17,561 nt of DNA from Desulfatitalea sp. (GTDB lineage Bacteria > Desulfobacterota > Desulfobacteria > Desulfobacterales > Desulfosarcinaceae). Position 1 is the first letter of the stretch. Each line of letters starts with the position of its first letter. Position numbers and translations under genes: made by a program. The stretch spans positions 1-17,561 of the forward strand of contig JABDRH010000254.1 of assembly GCA_013041835.1 (NCBI GenBank). The letters run 5' to 3'. Positions 8,420-16,826 of this stretch are shown one piece after another. The notes beneath the pieces are model-generated. The model had not been told where the DNA came from. It was given only the letters and a program-made list of their open reading frames with translations, and did no database searches.

Positions 8420-9252
8420 CTATGAACACCGTTCGTCGGCAATGACGATCTGGCAGGAATACCCCTGCTCGGTGAGGAAGAGCTTGCGGTGGTGGGCAAA
8501 TTCCTCCTCGCGGGTGTCACGCGAAACCAGAGTGAAGAAGTGGGCTGCGCGACCGTCTGCCTTGGGACGCAGGATGCGGCCCAGTCGTTGAGCTTCCTCC
8601 TGCCTTGAACCGAACATCCCGGATACCTGAATGAGCACGTCCGCGTCGGGAAGGTCGATGGCGAAGTTTCCGACCTTGGAGAGTACGATGCAGCGCAGCT
8701 CCTCACGGCGGAATTGCGCATAGATCTGTTCGCGCTCGGCCTGTGGGGTCTTTCCGGTGACCAGGGGGGCGTCGATCTCTTTGGCGATGGCCTCGACCTG
8801 CGCGATGTACTCTCCGATGACGAGCACGCGTCCTTCTTCGTGCTCGTCGAGCAATTGGCGCAGACGGCCTATCTTGGCTGGGTTCTCGGCAGCGATGCGA
8901 AACTGGGCCCTCCTGTTTGCGAGGGCGTATTCCATGCGCCGCTCCTGGGTCATAGGGATTCGCTCTTCCACGCATGAGGCGCTCGCGATCCAGTTCCGGC
9001 GCTCGAGATCTCGCCACGGTATGTCGAACCGCTTTGGCCCAATAAGCGCGAAAACGTCCTCTTCGCGGTTGTCTTCCCGGACCAGTGTCGCGGTCAGCCC
9101 CAATCGACGACGGGCCTGCAGGTCGGCGGTTGCGCGAAACACCGGTGCGGGCAGCAGATGGACCTCGTCGTAAATGACGAGGCCCCAGGAGCGTGCCCGA
9201 AACAGCTCCAAGTGTGGAAACTCGCTCTCGCGATCCGCGCGCCACGTCAGGA
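8420..9252 (-). pseudogene. XPB-type (SF2) DNA helicase, C-terminal fragment
   Basis: From about 9252 leftward the frame reads ILTWRADRESEFPHLELF, then RSWGLVIYDEVHLLPAPVF with the DEVH box, RRRLGLTATLVRED (motif III), VLVIGEYIAQVEAIA, VLSKVGNFAIDLPDADVLIQ and EEAQRLGRILRPK (motif VI). These are motifs II to VI of the XPB/Rad25 family of 3'-5' helicases. Walker A and all preceding sequence are missing, so the fragment cannot hydrolyse ATP as it stands. The frame is formally open to an ATG at 9502, but residues 1-83 of that product are an out-of-frame reading of the adjoining gene. The GC content looks higher than in the flanks. Close relatives place this helicase just after a helicase-associated gene, as here. 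Confidence 0.8.
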
Positions 9253-10371
9253 TCCGTACTGCTTTTCGCAGATGTAGAGGTCCCACGCATTGCGAGAGAC
9301 GGTGAAGTCGTTTCCGGAGGCGCGCACGAAGCGGCGAAAATCGTCCGCAAAGATCCAGGAGCCCGGGGGGCACTCGGCCAGGGTGTCGGCGATGGCGTTT
9401 CGTCGGGACGACACGGCGGTCAGGCCCCGTTTGCCTTTTCCGGTCTGCCCCTTGATGCATTCGACCCGCGATAACTCGTCCACGATGGTCGTGTCGACCC
9501 ACTTGGACCAGAGCCTGCGCAGGGTTTCATGGGTGGGCTGAGACAGCACGTTTCGTCCAACCTTGGTGAGCTGCAGCTTAGAGCCCGAGAGCTGCGCGAG
9601 CCCACCGGCTTGCACGATGAGGGGCCAGGCAAAGGCACGGATTGGCCCGGCGCTTTCGTCGTGCCACCTGCGCTTGACCGGGAGAACCGGATAATAGTCG
9701 CCGCCTTCCAAAACGTGGGTGATGCCCTTGATGGCCGCAGCACTGGGACGCCGCGCCTTGTCGCTCACCGAGACCTTGCCCGAATCGATGAGACGCAGCA
9801 CCGAGAGAAGCTCTCGCTGAGCGGTCAATTCCATCGGGTGAACTGCCAGGGGAACTGCCTTCGTGCCCTTCTCCTCGGTCCTCGTCTTCGCGTTCCACCT
9901 GGACCACGGCAGGTCCTAGGTGGCGGGAAACTCGGACAAGGTCTTGATCTTGGCCGCCGCTGGTTTCGGCACGAATGTCTTGAGCCGCTCCTTGAGGTCG
10001 TCGGGCATCACGCCACCGTAGAAGAAAAACGACAAAGGAGATGGTTCTCGGCGGAAGCTGGACTTGTCAGCCGTCCCCCAGTCGGGGCCGCAGCCATACT
10101 TGGCGGCAAATCGGCCGGTGGGGAAACGGGTCGAGCTCGAGTGGACCACTTCGGCCACTGCCGTGCGCTGCAGCTCATCGAGCCCTTGCCAGACCGATTT
10201 CAGCCGGTCGCCGGACAGGTGTCGCTTGATCACGGCAGCAATGTCGGCCTTCCTCGTCGGGATCTTCCGTTGGGTGTGTTTGGCCAGCTTCTTGAGGTCG
10301 TCGACGTTCATGTGGTCGATGAGCGCGGCATCGAGCGTAGGAATCCTCCCGTCGGAATAATTCCGTCTCAT
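9247..10371 (-). pseudogene. Helicase-associated protein, broken by TAG and truncated
   Basis: One frame runs from ATG at 10371 (MRRNYSDGRIPTLDAALIDH) to a TGA at 9247-9249 and is interrupted only by a TAG at 9916-9918. Coding sense continues on both sides: EFPAT, stop, DLPWSRWNAKTRTEEKG, then MELTAQRELLSVLRLIDSGK and SVSDKARRPS. The last residues are DLYICEKQYGS. The protein resembles the large helicase-associated proteins encoded next to bacterial XPB helicases, which are usually far longer, so the C-terminal half is absent. The end coincides with the start of the XPB fragment, implying one deletion that removed the 3' part of this gene and the 5' part of the next. No ribosome binding site is seen before 10371. 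Confidence 0.7.
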
Positions 10372-10373
10372 AC

Positions 10374-10391
10374 AAAATATCTCGATATTTT
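10374..10391. promoter_or_regulatory. AT-rich palindrome beside a broken gene start
   Basis: AAAATATC and GATATTTT form eight-base arms around TC. The palindrome lies three bases from the ATG at 10371 of the leftward broken gene and next to repeat copy C. It may be an old operator or part of the repeat boundary. Confidence 0.3.
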
Positions 10392-10400
10392 TTAGTATTC

Positions 10401-10462
10401 GTGCCTTGCCGGGTGAGCGCCGCAACACCTAAAACTGTAACTTTATTTTTGCACGAACCCTA
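10401..10462 (+). repeat. Dispersed intergenic repeat, copy C (diverged)
   Basis: The stretch shares GCCGGGTGAG near its left end and TTATTTTTGCACG followed by ACCCTA at its right end with copies A and B, in the same order and at similar spacing. The middle is diverged. It has the orientation of copy B. It separates the GC-rich helicase remnants from the second sigma-54 activator. Confidence 0.65.
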
Positions 10463-10707
10463 AATAACCACTACTTAAACTGGGCGGATCGTTTTGGCAA
10501 TATCTCAAAAAGATTAATCAAAAGTTACATCCAATCATTCCTTATTTTCATTCCCCTTTTCCTCCTATTGACTTGCCAACACCCAATCGGGTATGCCAAT
10601 TTTTATTGGGAGTTTTATGGGAAACTTTCAATAGGCGGTGAATGGTTTTCGATTGCCTTTTAAATTCCCAAAATCTTCCCATAAATTATCCCGTGGGAAA
10701 AGTTTTC

Positions 10708-12495
10708 ATGCCGGCTAAAAAACGATTTAAAACCAGGTACACTGGTGTCTATTACATCGAAGGCAGGGCCTTGGGCGCTAGAAAAAAAGAGCGCATCTAC
10801 TACATCATATATCGCTGCAACGGTAAAAATATCGAGGAAAAAGTCGGTCGTCAATTTCAAGACGCCATGACCCCGGCCTGGGCCAGAGATATTCGCCTTC
10901 AACGCATCGAGGGGAAAAAAAAGTTGCCCATGGAGTTCTCACAAGGGACCGAAGGCATGCCCTTGTCCATGGAAGAACGCCTGCAATTCGAGACGCTGAT
11001 CTCGGAATTGTCCGCCAAATTCATCAACCTTCCCGTGGACCTCATCGATGATGACATCGAAAACGGGTTGAAACGCGTCTGTGAAGCCTTGGGGCTCCAT
11101 CGCAGCCTTTTTCTGGAATTTTCCAAGGAAAAAAAGCTTTTGATTACGACCCATGCCTGGTCTCCACCGGCAATCGACAAACCCTATCCGCTCGCCTTAA
11201 CGCGTGAGTATGCATATTTGGCAGGAAGCGTCTTGAAAGGGGAGGTGGTTTCCTTTTCCGATCCTGACGACCTGCCCGAGGAGGAAGCCGACTTGAGACA
11301 ATATGTCAGAGCCTTCGGGGCCATGTCCGGCCTGGCCCTTCCGCTTAAGGTCGGTGAAAACATCATGGGGATGATCACCTGGGAATCCCATGGTATTCGG
11401 CGAGAGTGGTCCAAGGTCCTCGTCGACCGGCTTCGCCTGATTGCCGAAATTTTTGCCAATGCCCTATCGCGAAAACGATCGGAAGAGGCGCTGCGTGCCC
11501 TCAAGGACCAACTTCAAGCCGAAAACTTCTATCTTCTGGATGAGATTAAACTCGAGCATAGCCACAACAAAATCTTGGGACAAAGCGATGCCATCAAAAA
11601 GGTGCTCAATCAGGTCGAGAACGTCGCCGGGACGAATACCACGGTTCTCATCATGGGAGAAACCGGAACGGGCAAGGAGGTGGCGGCCCGTGCGATACAT
11701 GATTTGAGTCCCCGCAAGGAACGGGCCATTGTGAAGGTCAACTGCTCTGCGTTGCCGGCGCCCCTGATCGAGAGCGAATTGTTCGGCTACGCCAAGGGGG
11801 CTTTCTCCGGGGCGGATACGAGTAAGGAGGGACGCTTCGGGGTGGCCCATGGATCCACCCTCTTTTTGGATGAGATTGGTGATTTGCCTCTGGAACTGCA
11901 ACCCAAGCTGCTCCGCGTGCTTCAGGAAGGAGCGTTCGAACGGTTGGGCAGTTCCCTGACCACGAGCGTCGATGTGCGGGTGATCGCCGCTACCAATCGG
12001 GACCTTGCGCGCTTGGTGAAGGAGGGCAGGTTTCGAAGCGATCTGTATTACCGCCTGAACATCTACCCCATCTCGGTGCCGCCGCTAAGGGATCGGCCGG
12101 AGGATATCCCTTTGCTAGTGCGGGGCTTTGTGCGGCAATTTTGCGATCTAATGGATAAGGCCATCGACACCGTTCCGGCGGAAAGCCTGGCCGCGCTCCA
12201 GCGATATGACTGGCCGGGCAATATCAGAGAATTGCGCAACCTGGTGGAACGAGCCATGATCCTCTCCAAGGGGACAGTGCTTCAAATCGAGCCGCCCGCA
12301 GCCACCGAGCCGGAAATGCATCCGGTGATGTCGATGGATGAGATGCAGCGCAAACACATCCTCTCTGTTTTAAAAAGAACCGGCGGCCGTATCTTCGGAG
12401 ACCGGGGGGCGGCCAAGCTGCTGAGCATGAACCCCGACACGCTTCGGTCGAGAATGAAACGCCTGGGCATCGACCGAATGCGAGGAGTGTTGTGA
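10708..12495 (+). CDS. GAF-domain sigma-54 activator with basic N-terminal domain
   Basis: From ATG 10708 the product has 595 residues. Residues 1-72 are very basic (MPAKKRFKTRYTGVYYIEGR through YYIIYRCNGKNIEEKVGRQF) and resemble N-terminal segments I associate with tyrosine integrases of Desulfobacterales, an unusual fusion. A GAF-like sensor spans about 92-255, then a coiled coil. The AAA+ domain has Walker A GETGTGKE (317-324), sigma-54 contact loop GAFSGA (364-369, Ser for the usual Thr) and Walker B GSTLFLDEIGD (382-392), followed by WPGNIREL. A Fis-type HTH (AAKLLSMNPDTLRSRMKRL) ends the protein. An in-frame ATG at 10642 has a better ribosome binding site (AGGCGG) and would add 22 residues; the start is therefore uncertain. 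It lies before the five-gene cluster and probably controls it. Confidence 0.86.
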   Translation: MPAKKRFKTRYTGVYYIEGRALGARKKERIYYIIYRCNGKNIEEKVGRQFQDAMTPAWARDIRLQRIEGKKKLPMEFSQGTEGMPLSMEERLQFETLISELSAKFINLPVDLIDDDIENGLKRVCEALGLHRSLFLEFSKEKKLLITTHAWSPPAIDKPYPLALTREYAYLAGSVLKGEVVSFSDPDDLPEEEADLRQYVRAFGAMSGLALPLKVGENIMGMITWESHGIRREWSKVLVDRLRLIAEIFANALSRKRSEEALRALKDQLQAENFYLLDEIKLEHSHNKILGQSDAIKKVLNQVENVAGTNTTVLIMGETGTGKEVAARAIHDLSPRKERAIVKVNCSALPAPLIESELFGYAKGAFSGADTSKEGRFGVAHGSTLFLDEIGDLPLELQPKLLRVLQEGAFERLGSSLTTSVDVRVIAATNRDLARLVKEGRFRSDLYYRLNIYPISVPPLRDRPEDIPLLVRGFVRQFCDLMDKAIDTVPAESLAALQRYDWPGNIRELRNLVERAMILSKGTVLQIEPPAATEPEMHPVMSMDEMQRKHILSVLKRTGGRIFGDRGAAKLLSMNPDTLRSRMKRLGIDRMRGVL

Positions 12496-12609
12496 TATTT
12501 ACCAGTTTTGTTTAATTTCCCAATTTTTTGGGTTCTTCCAATCCTTCCAACGAATAAAATTATTCTATCATATCAATTAATTGGCGATTTTTTGGAACCG
12601 GATTCATTC

Positions 12610-12625
12610 CGGCATGGCTCCTGCA
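12610..12625 (+). promoter_or_regulatory. Candidate sigma-54 (-24/-12) promoter
   Basis: CGGCATGGCTCCTGCA fits the sigma-54 rule of GG, ten bases, GC (12611-12612 and 12623-12624). The -24 part CGGCAT matches TGGCAC at four of six positions and the -12 part CTGCA matches TTGCA at four of five. It overlaps the short inverted repeat CCGGA-TTCAT-TCCGG (12598-12612). It lies about 95 bases before the first gene of the cluster and 115 bases after a sigma-54 activator gene. The AT-rich 12500-12597 stretch could hold activator sites, but no clear repeat was found. Confidence 0.45.
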
Positions 12626-12718
12626 CAGCTTGTCATGCAATGGATTCGGTTCGCGTCCAAGCGAATCACGACAGTTGGGTGACTTGCCCATCAGGCAGCT
12701 TCATTAAAAGGCATAAAA

Positions 12719-13549
12719 ATGACCGAATTATTCATGCGCTTGGGGATCGATGTTTCAACCGCTTGGGGAATTTATGGGGCCGCATGGGCAGGCTTGTTCA
12801 GTTTCATCACGATCATATGGGGAATCGGTCTATTTCAGGGCAACCATTCGATGATGGATGGGTTCTACGGGTTTTGTTACGCGTCCGTGGGCTGGTTTGC
12901 CTTTTACATGAGTGGTGCCAAATCAATGTATTCGGGATTGCTGTTCCTGATGCTGTCGCTCCACGGATGCCGGCTGGGATTTTACCTGATGAAACGGTGG
13001 GTCGGCTATCGTCGCAAGGGTGGCGCCGGTGATCCGCGCTACGTGGCCTGGGTCTCCAAACTGTCGCCCGGGTATTGGTGGAAGAGTTTTTTCGTGGTCA
13101 TGCATCCCCAGACCGTCGTGATCATGATCATCGGCCTGCCGGCCTATTTCGGTATCGTGAGCATGAGTCAATCCCATGTGCCGATGAATGGCTTGTGTCT
13201 CATCGGACTTCTCATTTTCGGCATCGGCACCTACTTCGAATGGCTGGCCGATGGTCAGCTGCAGGCCTTTTTGGCCGATCCCCATAACGAAGGGCGACTG
13301 CTTCGAACCGGTGTCTGGAAAACCACGCGGCATCCCAATTATTTCGGAAACGTCTGCGTGTGGTGGGGGATATACATCGTGGCGGTGGCCGGAAACCCTC
13401 AAATATGGTGGACCATCGTCGGTCCCCTCGTCGACACGATTATGCTGACGAGGGTGTTGGGCGCCTCCCTAGCCGACAAATACCTGGCCGACGTTCCAGG
13501 ATACAAGGATCTGATGCGGGCGACAAACGCATTTTTTCCTAAATTTTAA
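12719..13549 (+). CDS. DUF1295 membrane enzyme, steroid 5-alpha-reductase-like
   Basis: The 276-residue protein has at least six hydrophobic segments and the C-terminal signature of the DUF1295 / steroid 5-alpha-reductase / isoprenylcysteine methyltransferase superfamily. The signature comprises FEWLADGQLQAFLADP (about 173-188), LLRTGVWKTTRHPNYFGNVC with RHPNYFGN at 204-211, and a closing EYxxL-like segment near YKDLMRATNAFF. Family members reduce double bonds in steroids or lipids with NAD(P)H or methylate prenylated substrates; which applies here is unknown. The ATG at 12719 follows a weak AAAAGG ribosome binding site. It is the first gene of a tight same-strand run (23 bases to the next gene) behind a possible sigma-54 promoter. 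Confidence 0.8.
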   Translation: MTELFMRLGIDVSTAWGIYGAAWAGLFSFITIIWGIGLFQGNHSMMDGFYGFCYASVGWFAFYMSGAKSMYSGLLFLMLSLHGCRLGFYLMKRWVGYRRKGGAGDPRYVAWVSKLSPGYWWKSFFVVMHPQTVVIMIIGLPAYFGIVSMSQSHVPMNGLCLIGLLIFGIGTYFEWLADGQLQAFLADPHNEGRLLRTGVWKTTRHPNYFGNVCVWWGIYIVAVAGNPQIWWTIVGPLVDTIMLTRVLGASLADKYLADVPGYKDLMRATNAFFPKF

Positions 13550-13572
13550 GGGTGATAGCCGAGGTGTGCGAA

Positions 13573-14367
13573 ATGATTCCCGTACAAACGATGGGCGTTG
13601 ACGCCCTGGTTCCGCAACCCCATCAACTCATCGCCGAAGCGGCCAGCTCGGTGGTGGCGATCGCGTCGGTCTTGGCCGTATTGCGGCTGTGTACCAAAAG
13701 AAGGATCTGGTGGCCGCTGGTCATCATGGCCAGCGGTACACTGGTTTTCCTGCACGAGCCGCTTTACGATCATCTCTTCGGGTTGTGGTTTCTCGCAGAA
13801 GGCCAACGCAATGCGGTCATCACTTACGGGATCCACGTTCCCGTCTGGCTTCCCATCATTTACGTGGCCTACTACGGCTGCAGTCCCATATGGTACTGGA
13901 CCAAATTTGAAGGCGGCATGAGCATGCGCGACGTGTTCGTCTATTTTACGGTTTCCGCACTGCTTGCCGGTGTGGCCGAGCTTTTTTACATCAACCTGGT
14001 CGGCCTGTACAATTACCAGGATTCACAGCCATTCATGATTTGGAATTACCCGGTCTTCGTGGCGATCATCAACGGTGTGCCGCCATTTCTCGCCGCCATC
14101 ATTCTTTATCGGCTGGTTCCCCTGCTCAGAGGCTGGGAGCATATCGTGCTGCTGGGCGTCTTGCCCTTTTCTTTCGCGTCCAATACATTTGGCAGCGGGA
14201 TTTTCTATCTCTCCGCGAGGCACTTGAGCCAAACGCCATCCATGCCGGTCCTGTCCATCGCCGCACTCACCTGCGGCATCGGCACCTACGCAACGATCTG
14301 GATGGCTGCCAGGCTGGCCGGCGTTGGCCGGACAACATCAGAGCGATTGTTTGAAAAATCCGCCTAA
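13573..14367 (+). CDS. Polytopic membrane protein, AveC-like (tentative), copy 1
   Basis: The 264-residue protein has about seven hydrophobic segments. Charged or polar residues inside or near them include HEPLYD (61-66), GIHVPVWLPIIYVAYYG (86-102), AELFYI (135-140), YNYQDSQP (146-153) and VPLLRGW (182-188). The pattern recalls the spirocyclase AveC family, named for a polyketide spirocyclase but found in many uncharacterised contexts; this link is from memory and weak. It is clearly paralogous to the next gene. ATG at 13573 with GAGGTG upstream is preferred to the GTG at 13552. It follows the DUF1295 gene by 23 bases, so the two are probably co-translated and may act on the same hydrophobic substrate. 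Confidence 0.72.
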   Translation: MIPVQTMGVDALVPQPHQLIAEAASSVVAIASVLAVLRLCTKRRIWWPLVIMASGTLVFLHEPLYDHLFGLWFLAEGQRNAVITYGIHVPVWLPIIYVAYYGCSPIWYWTKFEGGMSMRDVFVYFTVSALLAGVAELFYINLVGLYNYQDSQPFMIWNYPVFVAIINGVPPFLAAIILYRLVPLLRGWEHIVLLGVLPFSFASNTFGSGIFYLSARHLSQTPSMPVLSIAALTCGIGTYATIWMAARLAGVGRTTSERLFEKSA

Positions 14368-14427
14368 GCTTCACCAACAGAGTTGGAAATTGCTTCCCAG
14401 AGCTCACCTACTATGGAAAGGACACCC

Positions 14428-15219
14428 ATGAACACAATAACCATTAACTACCCCGGCCCCCCGGTCGATGCGGTGATGCCCGCCACCGGACAGACCATCT
14501 TGCTGGGGTTGAGTACGGCAATCGTATTGGTAACCCTGGTTTTTGCCATTCGCATGGCGGCAAAATACAAATCCGCTTTGCCGGTCCTGTTCATGGTCGC
14601 CGGGTTCTGTACGGTGATACTAGAGCCTATGGTGGATAATTTCGGCCATATCGTGTTCCCCGAGATCGGCCAGATCATGTTGTTCAAGACCCATGATCGG
14701 GCGATTCCGGTATTCGTGGCACTGATCTACGCCTTTTATTTCCCCATTGTATTTTTAACCCTGTTTCCCCGTATCGTGAACAACGATTTTACTGCCGGTC
14801 TGATATGGAAAAGCTTTTTTATCGCGCTCGTTCCCGCATGGTTTCTCGAGATGATACCAATTCGCCTTCATTGGTGGATCTATTACGATAATCAAGCCCT
14901 ATGGCTTTGGAAAAATTCCCTTCCGCTCTTCTGGGTGTTTGTCAATATTACCTGCGTCTTCGTCGCCCTTACCTTGATCAAGTTCTTGTATCCGCTGATG
15001 AAGGGATGGAAACAATTATTGGTCATTGTGCTTTCCCCCATGGGCGCCGTCATGGGGCACTTCGGCGCGGGATTCCCCTTTTACAATGCGACGAATTCCA
15101 CCGCGAGTCCACTCGTGGTTAATTTGTGTGGTCTGGTCAGCATCGGGTTGTGCTTTTTAATCATGATGATTTGTGTGAATGTGCTTGTGAACAAGAATTG
15201 TAGTTATGTACGATCTTGA
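14428..15219 (+). CDS. Polytopic membrane protein, AveC-like (tentative), copy 2
   Basis: The 263-residue protein aligns along its whole length with the previous one. LEPMVD (65-70) matches HEPLYD, THDRAIPVFVALIYAFYF matches GIHVPVWLPIIYVAYYG, and WFLEMI matches VAELFY. IYYDNQ matches NYQDSQ, WKNSLPLFWVFVN matches WNYPVFVAIIN, and YPLMKGW matches VPLLRGW. Glu, Asp and Gln residues next to predicted helices are kept, which suggests a shared active or binding site. ATG at 14428 follows GGAAAGGA at 14415-14422 and is preferred to the TTG at 14383. About seven hydrophobic segments are present. The two paralogs could form a heterodimer or carry out successive steps. Confidence 0.72.
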   Translation: MNTITINYPGPPVDAVMPATGQTILLGLSTAIVLVTLVFAIRMAAKYKSALPVLFMVAGFCTVILEPMVDNFGHIVFPEIGQIMLFKTHDRAIPVFVALIYAFYFPIVFLTLFPRIVNNDFTAGLIWKSFFIALVPAWFLEMIPIRLHWWIYYDNQALWLWKNSLPLFWVFVNITCVFVALTLIKFLYPLMKGWKQLLVIVLSPMGAVMGHFGAGFPFYNATNSTASPLVVNLCGLVSIGLCFLIMMICVNVLVNKNCSYVRS

Positions 15220-15368
15220 CTACCAGTGGCATTTCACGGTCGGCGAACAGATTTGCCAGAGCTCAAAAGCGGGGTGTTTTATCAGCTGTATGCGAATAGG
15301 AATCAAGTCTGTCTCAAGGCCTCCTACAAGTGGTGCTAAACCTCTTAAGCTCAGTAGAGAAGGGAGAA

Positions 15369-16826
15369 ATGCAAATGAAAAAAGTAACAGTTTTTGTTAT
15401 ATGTATTTGGGCTGTAACCTTGGCATGGGCAATAACGGCGCCAACATTATGGGCCGCTGAAGAATTTAGCCTCGTTACCGTCAAGGCTTTTCAGAAAAAT
15501 AAAGCGTTCTACGATGACCCCAGGCCGTTGTATCTATCAGATGCCATCAATTACAAAAAGATATTGCCTCCGGAGGTTTACGCCGAGTTAACTTACGATG
15601 TTGAGGCCATGAAGAAAGTGTGGGCTGAAAATACCGGTTTCAGGGCTCCTGATGTAGTTGGCAAGATCGCTCCGGAGATTAAGCCGGGCACCTATTCTTA
15701 TAAAGATAAGGACAAGTATCCGGGGCTTAAAGCACTGATGAGCGAGTATCACTATAACCGTTTCATACCAGGTGGACCACCCTTTGCCGGAAATTTTCCT
15801 GAAATTAAAATTGTCCCGACCAAACAATATTACTACGCGCTTCCCATCGCGCAATCGACCAAGAAGCATATGGGTCAAACCCAATTGGACGACAAAACCG
15901 GCCTGATCAAAGAGGAAACATACTCTGCCGGCTACCCGTTTCCCAAGCCCGAAGGAAGGTTCAAGGCCAATCAAATTTATTACAACTGGCTTAAGCGTTA
16001 TTGTGGGTGGGACAGCAGGTACTTTATCGCCGAAACTCATGGATGGACAGGCTCTTTAAGAGAAGACAGCATATCAATCAACACGGGCTGGATACTCAGG
16101 CTTAAAGGAAGAGTCATGAAGCCATATGGTTTCTTTGACGATAGAGCCAAAGCGGAAGTTGAGGATCGTGGCATCAGTGTCTCATATATTTCGCCACGGG
16201 ATATGTATGGAAATGTCATAAGTCAGATCCTTTACCCGGAACCCGATAAGTGGGATCAGATGATGCTTTACATCGGCAATCTTCGGCGTGTGCGGATCAT
16301 GTCCTCCACCGATGTACAGGACTCTGTTGGAGGGGCTGATTTGATATACTTGGACAATGACGGCTGTTCGCAAAAGTTGTCGGATACTATTTTCCCGTCG
16401 AAAATGGAAATGGTTGCCGAGCTGGAAATGCTTCTCCCCACCAACCACACAGGATCAGCGTATCTGACTTCCCCCTCGAAAGGAGTTGAATTCCATAATT
16501 TGGAATGGGAGCGGAGGCCTGTGTATGTCATTAAGATGATTCAACTTGATAAGAACTTTGTCTACTCCTATCGAAACCTCTACCTTGACAAAGAAACCCT
16601 CCTATTAGTCTTTGCGGAAAACTACGACAAAAGGAACCGTTTGTATCGGACATATGAATCTATTTTGACCTTTGATTTTGATATGGGCATGCCTGTTATG
16701 GGCTGCACTTTGGCAATGGACCATATAGACTTGCATAGTGTCTCAGGCAAAGGTTTTACTATGCCGACCCCTTGGGTAGGCAGAGAAAAAGTCGGCCTTG
16801 AGTATTTGTTCAAGAAAGGGAAGTGA
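15369..16826 (+). CDS. DUF1329 family exported protein
   Basis: The 485-residue protein matches DUF1329, a family of exported proteins with a LolB-like fold that bind or carry hydrophobic molecules. Members are often found in clusters for degradation of aromatic, steroid or other hydrophobic compounds. Residues 1-29 are a signal peptide (MKK, hydrophobic core, cleavage after LWA before AEEF); no lipobox cysteine is seen, so it should be soluble in the periplasm. Typical segments include FNWERRPVYVIK-like FHNLEWERRPVYVIKMI near the C-terminus and LDKETLLLVFAENYDKR. ATG at 15369 has GAAGGGAG just before it; ATG at 15375 is a possible alternative. It lies 149 bases after the second membrane paralog and 41 before the next gene. 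Confidence 0.8.
   Translation: MQMKKVTVFVICIWAVTLAWAITAPTLWAAEEFSLVTVKAFQKNKAFYDDPRPLYLSDAINYKKILPPEVYAELTYDVEAMKKVWAENTGFRAPDVVGKIAPEIKPGTYSYKDKDKYPGLKALMSEYHYNRFIPGGPPFAGNFPEIKIVPTKQYYYALPIAQSTKKHMGQTQLDDKTGLIKEETYSAGYPFPKPEGRFKANQIYYNWLKRYCGWDSRYFIAETHGWTGSLREDSISINTGWILRLKGRVMKPYGFFDDRAKAEVEDRGISVSYISPRDMYGNVISQILYPEPDKWDQMMLYIGNLRRVRIMSSTDVQDSVGGADLIYLDNDGCSQKLSDTIFPSKMEMVAELEMLLPTNHTGSAYLTSPSKGVEFHNLEWERRPVYVIKMIQLDKNFVYSYRNLYLDKETLLLVFAENYDKRNRLYRTYESILTFDFDMGMPVMGCTLAMDHIDLHSVSGKGFTMPTPWVGREKVGLEYLFKKGK

Noticed and set aside
9253..9502. N-terminal 83 residues of the longest helicase frame (from ATG 9502)
   Set aside because: This part is an out-of-frame reading of the helicase-associated gene, which has clear protein sense in the other frame; it is not helicase sequence.
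9529..10395. 288-codon rightward frame
   Set aside because: It is the antisense shadow of the leftward helicase-associated gene in GC-rich DNA; its product has low-complexity Arg/Gly composition and no family resemblance.
10568..10597. TTGACT and TATGCC as the promoter of the GAF-type activator
   Set aside because: The spacing is 18 and the -10 box matches poorly; an overlapping CCCAAT/ATTGGG inverted repeat is suggestive but not enough to list.
12519..12532. CCCAA-TTTT-TTGGG as a terminator after the second activator
   Set aside because: The stem is only five base pairs with weak pairs and no proper T tract after it.
12508..13032. 174-codon rightward frame overlapping the DUF1295 start
   Set aside because: It has no ribosome binding site and runs out of frame through the DUF1295 gene, which has clear family motifs.
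15232..15257. GG...GC pair before the DUF1329 gene as a sigma-54 promoter
   Set aside because: The spacing between GG and GC is 11 rather than 10 and the flanking bases do not fit.
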